This document shows positions 21,502 through 35,994 of a stretch of DNA of 64,000 nucleotides, one piece after another. This stretch comes from Acephala macrosclerotiorum (Eukaryota; Ascomycota; Leotiomycetes; Helotiales; Mollisiaceae): positions 186,001 to 250,000 of the forward strand of contig MU119246.1 of assembly GCA_014904845.1 (NCBI GenBank). Direction: 5' to 3'. The position numbers and the translations under genes were made by a program. The notes below the pieces were generated by a model. It ran no database searches, was not told where the DNA came from, and was given only the letters and a program-made list of their open reading frames with translations. The first letter of the stretch is position 1. Every line of letters begins with the position of its first letter.

Positions 21502-22154
21502 CAGAGACGGACGCCGTCAAGGAGAGAGTGTGAAAGAATTTGAAGACTCCATCTCAGGAACCTCAAGGCCACGGTCTCCTGAGGAAAGAATGTGAATATC
21601 TTGCCTGGAATTCTGGGAGAAAGGGTGTGGCTTGCGTTTTCTTTTTCTGCTTCATTCTTGAGATGTTGTGGCTGACCTGAGTCTCAGCCGCTGGGCGCTA
21701 GTACATCAAAAATAAAATGAACCCGCATATTTCTGAGGAAGATATTCCGAAAACAGACAGATCGATAAGGAATTTTCCTTTTCTACCCCTGAGAACCTTG
21801 GAAAGTAAAGGAGAGATTGGGTTAAATCATTAGTGAAGTCGTTTGCGGAAGAGGGGAGGGATTTTGAGCTGTAATCGTTCACGCATCGAAAGAAAGAGGC
21901 GATGGACCCAGAGCTGAGAACGAGAAAAGAGGTTCTTGAGGCTGTCCCGATGGTGCCCGCTTGCTTGATTCGTTCCGTGCTAAGACATAGAACCGGAATT
22001 TAAAATATTTCTCCTCCGGCTAGAAACTTCAACACTTCCATGTAGCACAATGAGAGCAGGTAATGCATCGCAAAGAAATGATACGTCTTCGTAACTTCAA
22101 ACTTGTAGTCGCGAGTGGGAAGGTACGAAACAGCACGTGCAACTTGCTTCGTTT
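21502..22154. other. Upstream region of the DUF5672 gene, no gene seen
   Basis: Ordinary base composition, no frame of interest. The copia element is inserted at its left boundary, about 695 bases from the DUF5672 start codon. Confidence 0.35.
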
Positions 22155-22159
22155 GCTCT
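22155..22159. other. 5-bp target site duplication (GCTCT), left copy
   Basis: GCTCT directly precedes the TG of the left LTR and recurs directly after the CA of the right LTR (27642-27646). A 5-bp duplication is normal for copia elements. Confidence 0.9.
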
Positions 22160-22295
22160 TGTTAGACTTTCGAGTGGTTTTAGTGCTGAGTAAGCACTGC
22201 AATGGATATAATGTCCCCGTACCTAGCTAGATCTTTAAAATCTAAATCAATCAACCAGACTATCAAATCCATCGAATATATCACTCAAATTGACA
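22160..22295 (+). repeat. Left LTR of the copia element
   Basis: 136 bp, starts TGTTAGAC and ends ATTGACA. It differs from the right LTR at four positions, each T or A here where the right LTR has C or G. Confidence 0.95.
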
Positions 22296-22309
22296 GGTTA
22301 TAAGCCCAG
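22296..22309 (+). other. Primer binding site (half-tRNA initiator Met type)
   Basis: GGTTATAAGCCCAG follows the left LTR directly. It is complementary to the initiator-Met anticodon arm (CTGGGCTCATAACC) apart from one G-to-A change. Internal half-tRNA priming is characteristic of several copia lineages. Confidence 0.7.
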
Positions 22310-22559
22310 AAGGTGCTTATTGAAACCGTCGTATCTTTTTACTCTAAAATATCAATCCTATTCGCTATAGCGACTCTAGCAGCTTCAATCGATGCTACAG
22401 TACTTACTTTTACAGCATCTTACTACGTTTGTAAGTAAAATAAAATTGAAATTCTCACAAAAAATAACTATTTTCGATTCAAAAACTCTTGTTTAGTCGC
22501 TTTTGCTAGTATTTATACTATAAAACTAATTAATAGTGAAAAATCGAAACCGATCTCTT

Positions 22560-23230
22560 TTGCGTCATTGATCGGATTACGACCTGGGAAGAGAAGACTA
22601 CTAAAATTATTCAAATCATTTCAAATAGCGTGAATAATAGATTACAAGATAAGATTTTTTCATTAGTCTTTTTCAAAGATATCAAAAAAATCTAAAACGA
22701 ACTCAAGAAATACGATAAGACTATTGATTTTATTTGAGTGTTTATTCAACGAACGAACTTTGAACAAAAGAAGTTTAAGACTTTTAAAAGAATCAAAAAA
22801 TTCGTAGATCGTTTCGAGTTTTACAAATTTCAACTCGCAACGATCGAAAGACTAATTACTGATAATGAAATCTTAGATCGAATTATAGTAATTATTTTTG
22901 AGAATAGCAATTACGAGAGCACGAAATATTATATTCTCTATCTATCAAAAATCGAGTATATACTCGATAAAGCGATTACTATACTGCAAGTCTATAATAA
23001 GAGAGAGATCTCAACAATTACAAATTATACTCGTAGAGAAAAACAATAGTATAATTATAAACAATCTCGTAGTAACAAATAAACTAAAAATAAAAAGCGA
23101 AAAATTAATCGCGATAATCGCAATAACAATAACAATAAATACCGTAGAAAAAAAAGAAATAATCGTAGAAAATTTGAATTATTAATATCTCGTTTTATAA
23201 GATTTAAAGATCGTCGAAATGATAATAGTA
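22560..23230 (+). pseudogene. Gag-like remnant of the copia element
   Basis: The longest piece, 22738-23046, encodes about 100 residues including KFVDRFEFYKFQLATIERLI and NYESTKYYILYLSKIEYI. The pattern fits the copia gag region before a zinc knuckle. It is flanked by stops and is not a functional gene. Confidence 0.6.
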
Positions 23231-24149
23231 ATAACGAAAAATCCGTTAATTATAATGAGTTTAATTCAAATCAATATAATTAGTATATATACTATAAATA
23301 TCATGAAATTAAATATAAAACAAAACGAAAAAGTAAAAAAGCTAACAAAAAACAAAATCAAAAGAATTTTAAATAAATAAAAATTACAATAATTGAACTT
23401 ATTACTAGAGTAAATATAGTAACTATAAACAAAATACAATAAAATCTTTTCTTTTCTATTTATTTTATCGTATCTATAGTACTTTCACTAGTAATAATAG
23501 TATTTACTCGATTACTATTCAAGAATAAAATTAAAAAATATATCGAGCGTCTACATATGAACTTTGTTTACTACTCTCAATAAATAAAAGTCTATACTAG
23601 TAAAAAACAATTCTCACTTTTATTATTCTTATTAACTCGAGTATTGATCGAACGAATTTAAACTTTATTACTTGTTTTAAACTCTAGTACCTCGAAATAC
23701 TTCAATAATATACAATCTGATTTCATATACTTAAAACGCTAGCAAATACCAAACAAAATTGTCACAACAAACAATACTACTATAAACGCAATTAAATATT
23801 AAAATCAAATTTAAATAATTTTTCAAAGAAAATTAAAATTCAAAGAAATTTAATATATATTAAATTTTGAAATAATGAAATTAATCTTTATTTTACAATT
23901 TATAGAAAATAGAATATCGATCATATTTAAAAGAAAACGAGCAATTAATATTACAAATAATAGAAATAAAAAAGTAATATTTACAATTTTCAAAAATTTT
24001 AAAAATAATCTTTTTATATTAAATTAATATTAAAATGTCAACAATATTATTACATATTCGATGAATATTGTTTTGAATATACCGATGAAAATCCGATTAT
24101 CAATAAAACTTTTTAAAATAATAGATTCTAAAAAAACTCTATAAAAATT

Positions 24150-26900
24150 TATATATCGACGTTTTAATTACATTAATTATAATGTACTTCGAAAATTAAT
24201 CGATGTTACAAATATAAAAATATCGAGATTCAAACTATATACTAAACATAAAACATGTGAAATTTGTACAACGAGTAAAATCAAAGAAATTTTTAGAAAG
24301 AAAACAAATAGTAGAATTACTAAAAAAAAGAAAAAATTGTATAATAATATTTCTAGTAAATTGTTCAAATTCTATAGAAAAAATCAATATTTTCTTCTAA
24401 TTACAAACGATACAATACGATGCTTTTAAATTAAACTTTTAAAAGATAAGAATACGAAAGAAATCCAATCTTATATTCGTGAAATCTATAGAATCATCAA
24501 AAGAAATACAAAAGAGAATATTACTTACTTTAGATATAACAATAAATCGAGCGAATTCGAAAAAGATTTCTAAAAATGACTCAAAATACTATTCAATTCT
24601 TTTAAACATGAGTTTTGTTTACTATATAAACACTTATTAAATAGTGTTATTGAGCGAGTAATACAAACAATAAACAATATCACTAAATCTATAATCTACG
24701 AGATTAAGTTTCTATTGATTTTTTGAGACTATACCGTAGAATATGCAATTTGAATCAAGAATAGAATACCAACGAACGTATTTCCATGGCCAATCTCGAA
24801 ACTTGAATCAAAAGACTAAAAGATATACATTTTATTTGAAGCTTATATTGAAAAGAAATTAGATTTTCTAGTATTGCAAAAAACTCTAATTGTTTTTAAA
24901 TACTAAACCAATATTAAAAAACTCAAAGACTAATCAAATAAATAAACTCTTAAAATCAAAAAAGAGTATATTTTCGTAGATATTACTAGAAATAGTATTT
25001 ATAAGCTATTAAACTACAGAATATTAAAAAAGACTTTTTCAATTGATATTAAATTCTATAAATACAAGTTTTTAAAGTTTTTTATTTTTTAAGAGTTTAA
25101 GTATATTGTAGTAAATTTGTTTATTATTAATAATACAATTTACGATTATATCGTTATTAATACATCAATTGATCACTTTTTTGATAATAAAATAATTGAT
25201 AGTATTAAAATACGTGTTGATAAGAATAATAGTACTGAAATAAGTACTTGTAAAAATGAAATTAAAACAAGTCTAGAATCAGTAATCAAACAAAACTCTA
25301 GTATTTAAAATTCTAATTAAATTTAAAAGTAATATTTATTTCAAATATTAAGAGTCAATAGTCGAACGATTAAAAGGACTAAGAATTCTTATGATTTTTT
25401 TGTCAAGGTGAGAAGAATAGTAAACAGCGAATTGAACAATAAAAAAATGCTTTTTTTTTAAACGATGAAACAATTAGTAAAAACTTTGAACGTTGTTTAT
25501 TTAAACGAAGAGAAATTATTTTTTCTAAGTATATCCAGCGTTTTATTCGAGTTTTTAACTGTTGATAAAATTTTAAAAAAGGACGTTTTTAATTGAATGA
25601 AAGCAATTGTTACTAAACTCGAAGTTTTTCAAAAAACAAATACTTATGAGATTATTACGAGAAGGTTATTAAATAGTAGAAAGATTATTTCAAGTAAATA
25701 AATATTAAAAAAAAGATTCAATACTCGTAATAAATTAACCCGACGTAAAATTAAAATTATTATCAAAGGATTCGAGCAAATTTACAATATTGATTACTTT
25801 AAAATATTTATTTTTATTATGAGATATACAATTCTACGAATACTCTTAGTACTTATTGCAAAACATAATCTAAAAATAAATTACATTGATATAAATTCAG
25901 CGTTTTTGAACTCTCTTTTTAAAAAGAAAATTTACATAAAAATCTTTAAGTTTTTTTATAAATTTTATTTTGAATTCAAAAGTAAAAATACTTATTTCTT
26001 ACTCAAAAAATCACTCTATAGACTTAAGTAAACTTTTCGAGTATAATTCGATGAAATCAAACAATACTTCGAAAAATTGAAACTTATCGCATTTGAAACT
26101 AATTCTAATCTCTTTATAGAAAAAGAAGTCTATATTCTCTTGTTTGTCGACGATATACTAATCATTAGAAACAAAATAAATACGAACGCTATCAAGACTA
26201 AAATCAAAAAGCGTTAAAAAAGCAAAAATTTCAATTCTACTATTGTCTTCATAGAATTCCAGATCGAGAGAAATCGCGAGAATTACACTCTTATAATCTA
26301 TCAAGAGATGTATACAAACAAACTATTACTACGACTCGATTTCAAATACTCGAATCAAACGAATCTACTATTCTCGCAAAGTATAGTTCTACGAGAAAAA
26401 GAAAAAGAAAATTGATTGAGTGAAAACGATTTCTATTTCTATAAACAGATTATTAGTATTACGATCTATCTAGCTAATTGTACGAGACCAAATATTAGTT
26501 ATCACGTTAGTTAGTTTACTAGATTTATATTCAACGCGTATTTCGAATATTTACGTTTTGCGAAGTAATTCTTTCGATATTTCAGTAGAACGAGAACGAT
26601 GAAAATCATTTACAAAAGAACGTCGATCAAAGATTACAATATATTCTTCGACTCTACGTAGAAAACCGAAGACGACCGCAAATCGTTCCTAGAATAAATA
26701 GTAATACTGAAAAATGGAGCAATTTTATGGGCAGTACAAAGACAACGAAGTACAACACAAAGCTCGATAGAAACAGAAATTATAGCAGCGAATGAAACCG
26801 CAAAAAAAGCAGTTTAATTAAAGAAATTATAATCGGAAATCATTAAAGAATCTCTTAAAGAATTTTTTACTCTATATTGCGACAATTTCTCTACGATCGA
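24150..26900 (+). pseudogene. Pol remnant: integrase, reverse transcriptase, RNase H
   Basis: Pieces in shifting or stop-broken frames match copia polyprotein blocks. Integrase-like text lies near 24600-24800 and ends near PTNVFPWPISKLES. The RVT_2 reverse transcriptase lies at 25740-26560 with a FVDD catalytic motif. The RNase H block near 26700-26870 includes the conserved Glu region SSIETEIIAANETAKKAV. Most stops are TAA or TAG at positions where CAA, CAG or TGG would be expected. Confidence 0.75.
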
Positions 26901-27489
26901 TTTTAGTACGAATACGAAATTCTCGAATAAATCTAAGTATATTGAAATCCGATATTTCTACATAAAGAACGATATAATTGCTAGAAACAGATTGAGAATA
27001 GAATCAGTTTTAGAGAACGATTAAATCGCAGATATTTTTACGAAATAATTACTTTACGATCGATTTACGACTCACAAAACTACAATAAGTTTGAATGAGA
27101 ACTGGTTTGATACAGAGAAAACTGTAGCGCTACTCACGGATTTCAAGAATTAGGACAATAGCAATAAAAAGACGAACTGGGACAAAACGAAAGCCCTTTT
27201 AGGCAGATCTGGAGCACTCTTTGACTGTGGAATAGGAGCTGGAAATGCCCTATTTAGAACCGAACTCCCACAGAGAGAGTAAGTCCTTCCTAGTTCTCTA
27301 TAAGCTCTTCTATGAAGCAGCTGAGACTAGCGCCACAGAGTTTAATGAGGCTCTTTACGACGATTCGACGCTGCAATTGATAAGAGATAAGGGACGATAG
27401 ATCACAATAATGATTAGTGCGATAGTCACGTGAAGACATTGATTATTTACATCACTTTGGACATTGAAATAGATATATCTCTACAGTGC

Positions 27490-27505
27490 TCCTCAGCAGG
27501 GGGCG
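27490..27505 (+). other. Polypurine-tract region before the right LTR
   Basis: CAGCAGGGGGCG directly precedes the right LTR and is the expected place for plus-strand priming. Confidence 0.45.
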
Positions 27506-27641
27506 TGTTAGACTTTCGAGTGGTTTTAGTGCTGAGTAAGCACTGCAATGGATATAATGTCCCCGCACCTAGCTAGATCTTTAAAACCTAAATCAATCAA
27601 CCAGACCATCAAGTCCATCGAATATATCACTCAAATTGACA
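27506..27641 (+). repeat. Right LTR of the copia element
   Basis: 136 bp, TG...CA, followed by the target duplication GCTCT at 27642-27646. It keeps the C/G state at all four sites that differ from the left LTR. Confidence 0.95.
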
Positions 27642-28854
27642 GCTCTTGCCGATCATTACCGGAGGGGCGCGTTTTGTGCCCTCATTTCGAGACAGGCGAT
27701 GCAGCGAATGCTGTCTACGGAAGAACAGTCAGTCCGTCGAGAATATTGAGGGAGTCTTTGTACGGGCGGTAGCATGTACGTGAGTTGTACTATGTCCGTT
27801 CTGCGTCATCTTTGTGCAGCGTGCTCGCCTTCGTGTAATCAAGTTGGGATGTTTTTCTTCGCAATGGGTCTCTCTGGGTTTATGTGGTCAATGAGTTGAA
27901 TCTCTCCAATGGCTTCTCCCAAACTGTGCCTCAAGTGTGCGTCTTAGGAAGGCTCGACGAGTGTCCGAGTTCTTGTCTAGCCTTTGGGGAGCATATAACG
28001 AGGCACTAATGTGTCATGTTAGAGAGAATTGAGGACTGTTGATGCTGTCGGTAGAAAGATGGTTTGAGGCCACACTCACCTTGAGAATGTCTGGCGCTTG
28101 TCAAAAGGTTCGAGGTGGAGTATTTGGCGAGGATGCATCCCGTTGTAGTTTATCTTCTGTCTCTCTTACGTCGAATCGGCTTTGGTAATGAGCTTTCGAA
28201 AGTCGGCACAAGCTTCTTCACCTATGCCACAAAGCTGCTTACCTTCTCAGAGATGACTGCATCCTTCTCTTTGTCAATAGCGACGATGTTCCGCCAGGAC
28301 GTGAGATTCCTAAACCCTGATGGCTGAGTGGCTCCATCATGGAGACGGCCCGTCCTTGGGTTCTTGGAAGTCGGAAGAGTAGTCCACTTGGAAGTATTAA
28401 TGCTTGGAAATAGGTGAGGCTTGTCGTTGTTACTACCACGCTGCCAAGACCTCGAGAGATCTTCAATTCTTCGGCAGCAGCTTTGACAGCTGCCACGCAT
28501 GCAAGATCGCGATTTTGGGATGTTATGTGCATCATTTCCAAGGCTTCTTGAATCCACTGCCACAGCCATGGGACGGTCATCACCAAATAAAACGTGGGTG
28601 ATTTGAATTACGTTCATGGGAATACCTTGATGGTTAGCTCTATGAAGGCTATGCGGCGCTATATCCGTTTGCAACGGCAGTCCCGACACAATTGGGCCCA
28701 GAAACGGGCACACCCATGCTTAGATTGTCATCGCGCATATCGAAAAAAAAAAATGAACAATGGTACGTTCTTACTCATTGGGTATTCACAGGCGCGTTGC
28801 TTAAGGCAGGTGTTAAGAAGCCTTCCAGATTGGCTCCATTTTAGCGCTACCCAT

Positions 28855-28860
28855 CAAGGT
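28855..28860 (+). promoter_or_regulatory. CAAGGT zinc-response-type motif
   Basis: CAAGGT is the core of the zinc-response motif reported for Aspergillus ZafA and resembles a half of the yeast Zap1 site (ACCTTNAAGGT). It lies about 240 bases before the ZIP start codon and faces a second copy 14 bases away. Confidence 0.4.
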
Positions 28861-28874
28861 GTCCGTTTTTCTCC

Positions 28875-28880
28875 ACCTTG
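28875..28880 (-). promoter_or_regulatory. CAAGGT zinc-response-type motif, inverted copy
   Basis: It reads ACCTTG on the plus strand. With the copy at 28855 it forms an inverted pair, about 220 bases before the ZIP start. Confidence 0.4.
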
Positions 28881-29100
28881 CAACCCACGAACGTAAAACG
28901 CACACCTTCAAAAAGAATCCTCACTAAAATCGAAGGAGGTTGGCTTCTAGGATCCTTCTAGCTGAGTGAAGAAATCTTTGATGTGCAGACGCTCTGGCTA
29001 AAGCTCATATAAAGAGTTATCCGCCTCGGCTCGTTCCCACGTTACCAAAACCATCGGCCACTCTTTCATTCACAACAGTCCAGGAACAAGGACCGCGAAG

Positions 29101-30337
29101 ATGTCTGCGGACTTTGACCCTCACAATGTGGACCTCACCACCGCAGATCCCACTGCGGTCATTTGTGCTCTTGCTGCCAGCGAGAACGAATACAATGGAA
29201 ATTTAGGAGCTCGCGTCTCCGCCATCTTCGTCATTGGCTTTGTGTCTTCAGCCGCGACCTTCTTCCCCGTGCTTGCTGCACGCGTCCGATGGCTGCGGGT
29301 CAACATCTATGTCTACCTCTTTGCTCGATACTTTGGTGCAGGAGTCATTGTTGCAACCGCTTTCATCCAGTACGTGTTTCCTAAGTCCCCCCTTTAACTC
29401 TACAACCACTAACGTCAGCTCTAGTCTTCTCGACCCCGCGTACTCGGAAATCGGTCCCCAAACATGCGTAGGCATGACAGGAGGCTGGGCCGACTACGCC
29501 TGGTGCCCCGGAATCGTCCTCACCTCCGTCATGATAATCTTCCTCATGGACTTTGGCGCCGAGCAATACGTCGACCGAAAATACGGCCTGGCTCACGGTC
29601 CCAACGTCGAGAACCTCATCACAGACCAACCAGGCCAAACCGAAGGAACCATTGACCAAAACTACAAGCCTAATTCTCGCTCTCTCACTCACCAACAACT
29701 CCATTCTGGAGATCAAGACCAAGCCATGCACGACCAGATCGCCGCTGCTCAAGAAGCGAAAGACATCTCGACAAAGAACGCAGATAACAGCGGCGACTCC
29801 GTCGAGAAAGGAAAGACGCCCTCCGCTTACGAGATAGAAGAAATGTCCTTCCGGCAACAAATCGCCGCTTTCCTCATTCTCGAATTCGGCGTCATCTTCC
29901 ACTCTGTAATCATCGGTCTGAATCTCGGTTCCACTGGTTCTGAATTCGCAACTCTCTACCCCGTCCTCGTCTTCCATCAATCATTCGAAGGTCTAGGGAT
30001 CGGTGCTCGTATGTCCGCTATTCCCTTCCCAAAACGCTTGAGCTGGTTGCCATGGTTGCTGTGTTCAGTGTATGGATTGACGACCCCGATTGCGATTGCT
30101 ATTGGACTTGGGTTGAGAACGACTTATAATGCGGGAAGTTTTACGGCGAATGTAGTGAGTGGGACGTTAGATGCTATTAGTGCGGGGATTCTGATATATA
30201 CGGGGTTGGTGGAGTTGTTGGCGAGGGATTTCCTGTTTAACCCGGATTTGACGAGGTCGAGGAATAGGTTGATCTTTATGGTTGTTTGTGTGTTCTTGGG
30301 TGCGGGAGTTATGGCGCTGCTTGGAAAGTGGGCTTGA
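29101..30337 (+). CDS. ZIP-family zinc transporter (Zrt1/Zrt2-like)
   Basis: The two exons 29101-29369 and 29419-30337 (49-base intron) give 395 residues with about eight membrane helices. ZIP proteins import Zn(II), sometimes Fe(II), across the plasma membrane. The helix IV motif HSVIIGLNLG lies near residue 250 and the helix V motif HQSFEGLGIGAR near 273; together they form the metal site. The loop between helices III and IV is long, hydrophilic and moderately His-rich (LTHQQLHSGDQDQAMHDQ). The intron interrupts helix II-III sequence right at TAFIH. It could be the high- or low-affinity zinc importer. The paired CAAGGT motifs upstream suggest control by a Zap1/ZafA regulator. Confidence 0.93.
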
Positions 30338-30800
30338 GGTGGGTGGATATGAACTTGTGGTGGAGGGTGGAGGAGAGATATATGGAGGTGGAAAACTGGC
30401 TAGAATGCAAGTTGTGCTGTTAGATAGAGTGTATATGAATCAATGACAGGCTACGAACGCTATGTTGCTCCAACAATGATCACATCTCTATTCATATCAA
30501 ATCCTACACTCACTGACTACAGAAAGGGCGATGGCACAGCAAAGCCACCAACTCCCTGTCGAAAGATAACTTGACGGAGACGCACAGTGCTTCGAAGCAA
30601 GAGCCTGTATTTGTACAAGTACATAGACGATAAACACAAGTCGTTCGCAGGCCTCCTCCCACGCTGCGTAGGTATGATTCCAGACATCATGTTTCCAAGT
30701 TGCCTCCCATGTCTTCCACGTGATTACTGCAGTAAAAGATGCCAAAACTCCAAACTTAGCAACCCTGCCTCCCATTTCCCAACCCCAACCTTACTCCCAC
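30338..30800. other. Convergent 3' regions of ZIP and SMC5
   Basis: These 463 bases between two converging stop codons hold the 3' UTRs. Nothing else is seen. Confidence 0.4.
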
Positions 30801-34414
<3,614 letters not shown>

Positions 34415-35994
34415 CTTGTCGATTCGAAGGCTGTTGAAGTCGTTCTGGTTGTCTCGGTTGAAAGGTCGACGACGCGTCGCGTTGTGCTCATCGTTTGCTA
34501 TAGTGCAATCTGATCGGGAATAGCGTGCCATTCACGTGACCGCAAGACGCAACCGCAAGAAGATTTTCCTGGCCACGACAATTCTCGTTGCAAGGTCGAG
34601 TCTGGGCTTGTGGCCTCGAATTTCATCAATTTCATCAATCTTAGCCTCAATGAACGAACGCCGATCGAAGTCACCGTTACTTTCAGGCGGTTTCCTGGCA
34701 ATTGAAAGGCATACGGTGCCGTGATATGAGAATGGGAGCCTGGCTACTTGCATAGAATCGGAAACTCGATCAGTTCAAAGCCGAAGGAGGGAGGGATTCA
34801 AGAGGGTACGGCTTCGGCTTCAAGGATGCAATGGCTTCGTATGATCTCAACTGGCTTTGTATCAGTGTTCCGCAAAACCTGGCCAACAGCTATGATACTG
34901 ACCTACAGCTGGGATGAAACAAGAAAAATAACAATGCTGACGAGAAAGATGCTTTCAATCCATCTAGGCCTTACCCTAGTTTTTAAACTCAGTAACCTGC
35001 AACGAAACGGCACGAACCACTGATATATACGCCAAAATGACCCTGCCCCTAAGGTCATGGAACCTTTACTGTAAGATGAGCTGCCTAGTTCTTTAGCCTT
35101 CAGGTCCTTTGCCCGCACTCTATGATTACTTGTAAATCGTCGAACTACTTCAATATGCCGTTACATTTTATCCTTCTTTGCAGGAAGAACGAGTGAGATG
35201 AATGCTCTCGTCGCTCTGAATCCGGCGAGCATCCTCGCCTTCTCAATCCGCTGGAAGTAGAATGTATGGCATTTTTGTTGTATCCAGTTAAGTACCAATT
35301 GTCTTTTGATGCTTGGTAATTGCATGCTCAATGATTGTTCATCACGATCAGCCAGAAAACTCTGCTGAGAAAGGTCGGATGAAAACAATTCATTGCACCA
35401 AAGAGATGAGATGAATGCACTCGATATCACTTGAAATTTGGCATCAAAACGACCTGGAAGAATCAATGTCCGTAAAAGTGCCTTTTTGCTAGCCAAATTC
35501 CGGGTCGCTTGTTGGTTGCATTCCTTCTTGGGAACTACTGAGCCGAAAGTTATCAACACACTTCAAAACATCTCGCCCACCGAACCTGCATTCCACATTC
35601 TAGATTCGTCTCATTGCACCTCAAAATACTGCATAGCATTTTGCGCTTCTTTTAATCCCTCTCTTTGCATCCACTTGGCATTGGACACGCTTCGCCAGGA
35701 ATTGTAGCTCAATACTTGTCAACTTTATCGGAGGTGATGCTACGCGCGTAGATACGTGCAGGTAACATCTTTCTTACCACAATCGAATTCATTCTGACCC
35801 TGGGCACAGGCTACGGGTTGATCGAGTGACTTGACGCGCAACAACACGTCTCCTAAGCAACCTGACCCGTCGAATATTTCCTTCGTCTGCAACCTACGAT
35901 CCCTAATACCGAAGTGTACAAAGGCTCTAGGCGTATCAGAAGTATTCGGCAATGTTTTCTTGATAAACACAAAGAGGATAATCGAGAACACAAA
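34415..35994. other. Divergent region between smc5 and the GIN4-type kinase
   Basis: This 1.6-kb region holds both promoters and leaders. Frames present on either strand have no family features. I see no other element. Confidence 0.35.

Larger units (their letters stand above)
22160..27641 (+). mobile_element. Full-length Ty1/copia LTR retrotransposon, heavily mutated
   Basis: The element has two 136-bp LTRs of TG...CA form, a 5-bp target duplication and a primer site complementary to the initiator tRNA-Met anticodon arm. The internal region has copia order. Gag-like remains lie near 22560-23230, integrase-like remains near 24150-24900, reverse transcriptase (INYIDINSAFLNS, KSLYRLK, FVDDILII) at about 25740-26560 and RNase H (QRQRSTTQSSIETEIIAA) near 26700-26870. 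Every frame is full of TAA/TAG/TGA, and the core is extremely AT-rich, consistent with RIP-like decay. It cannot encode working proteins. From about 27100 to the right LTR the composition is normal. It inserted upstream of the DUF5672 gene. Confidence 0.95.
27647..29100. other. Intergenic region upstream of the ZIP transporter
   Basis: No gene is convincing. Two overlapping minus-strand frames (28713-28222 and 28586-28239) lack any family signature. The last 250 bases form the ZIP promoter, with paired CAAGGT motifs and a CT-rich leader. Confidence 0.4.

Noticed and set aside
22738..26031. Short open frames inside the copia element
   Set aside because: They are fragments of gag and pol between mutation-generated stops, not separate genes.
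28222..28713. Two overlapping minus-strand frames upstream of ZIP
   Set aside because: They compete for the same DNA, and neither matches a family I can name.
29381..29980. 199-codon minus-strand frame
   Set aside because: Antisense to the ZIP transporter coding exon; a codon-bias shadow.
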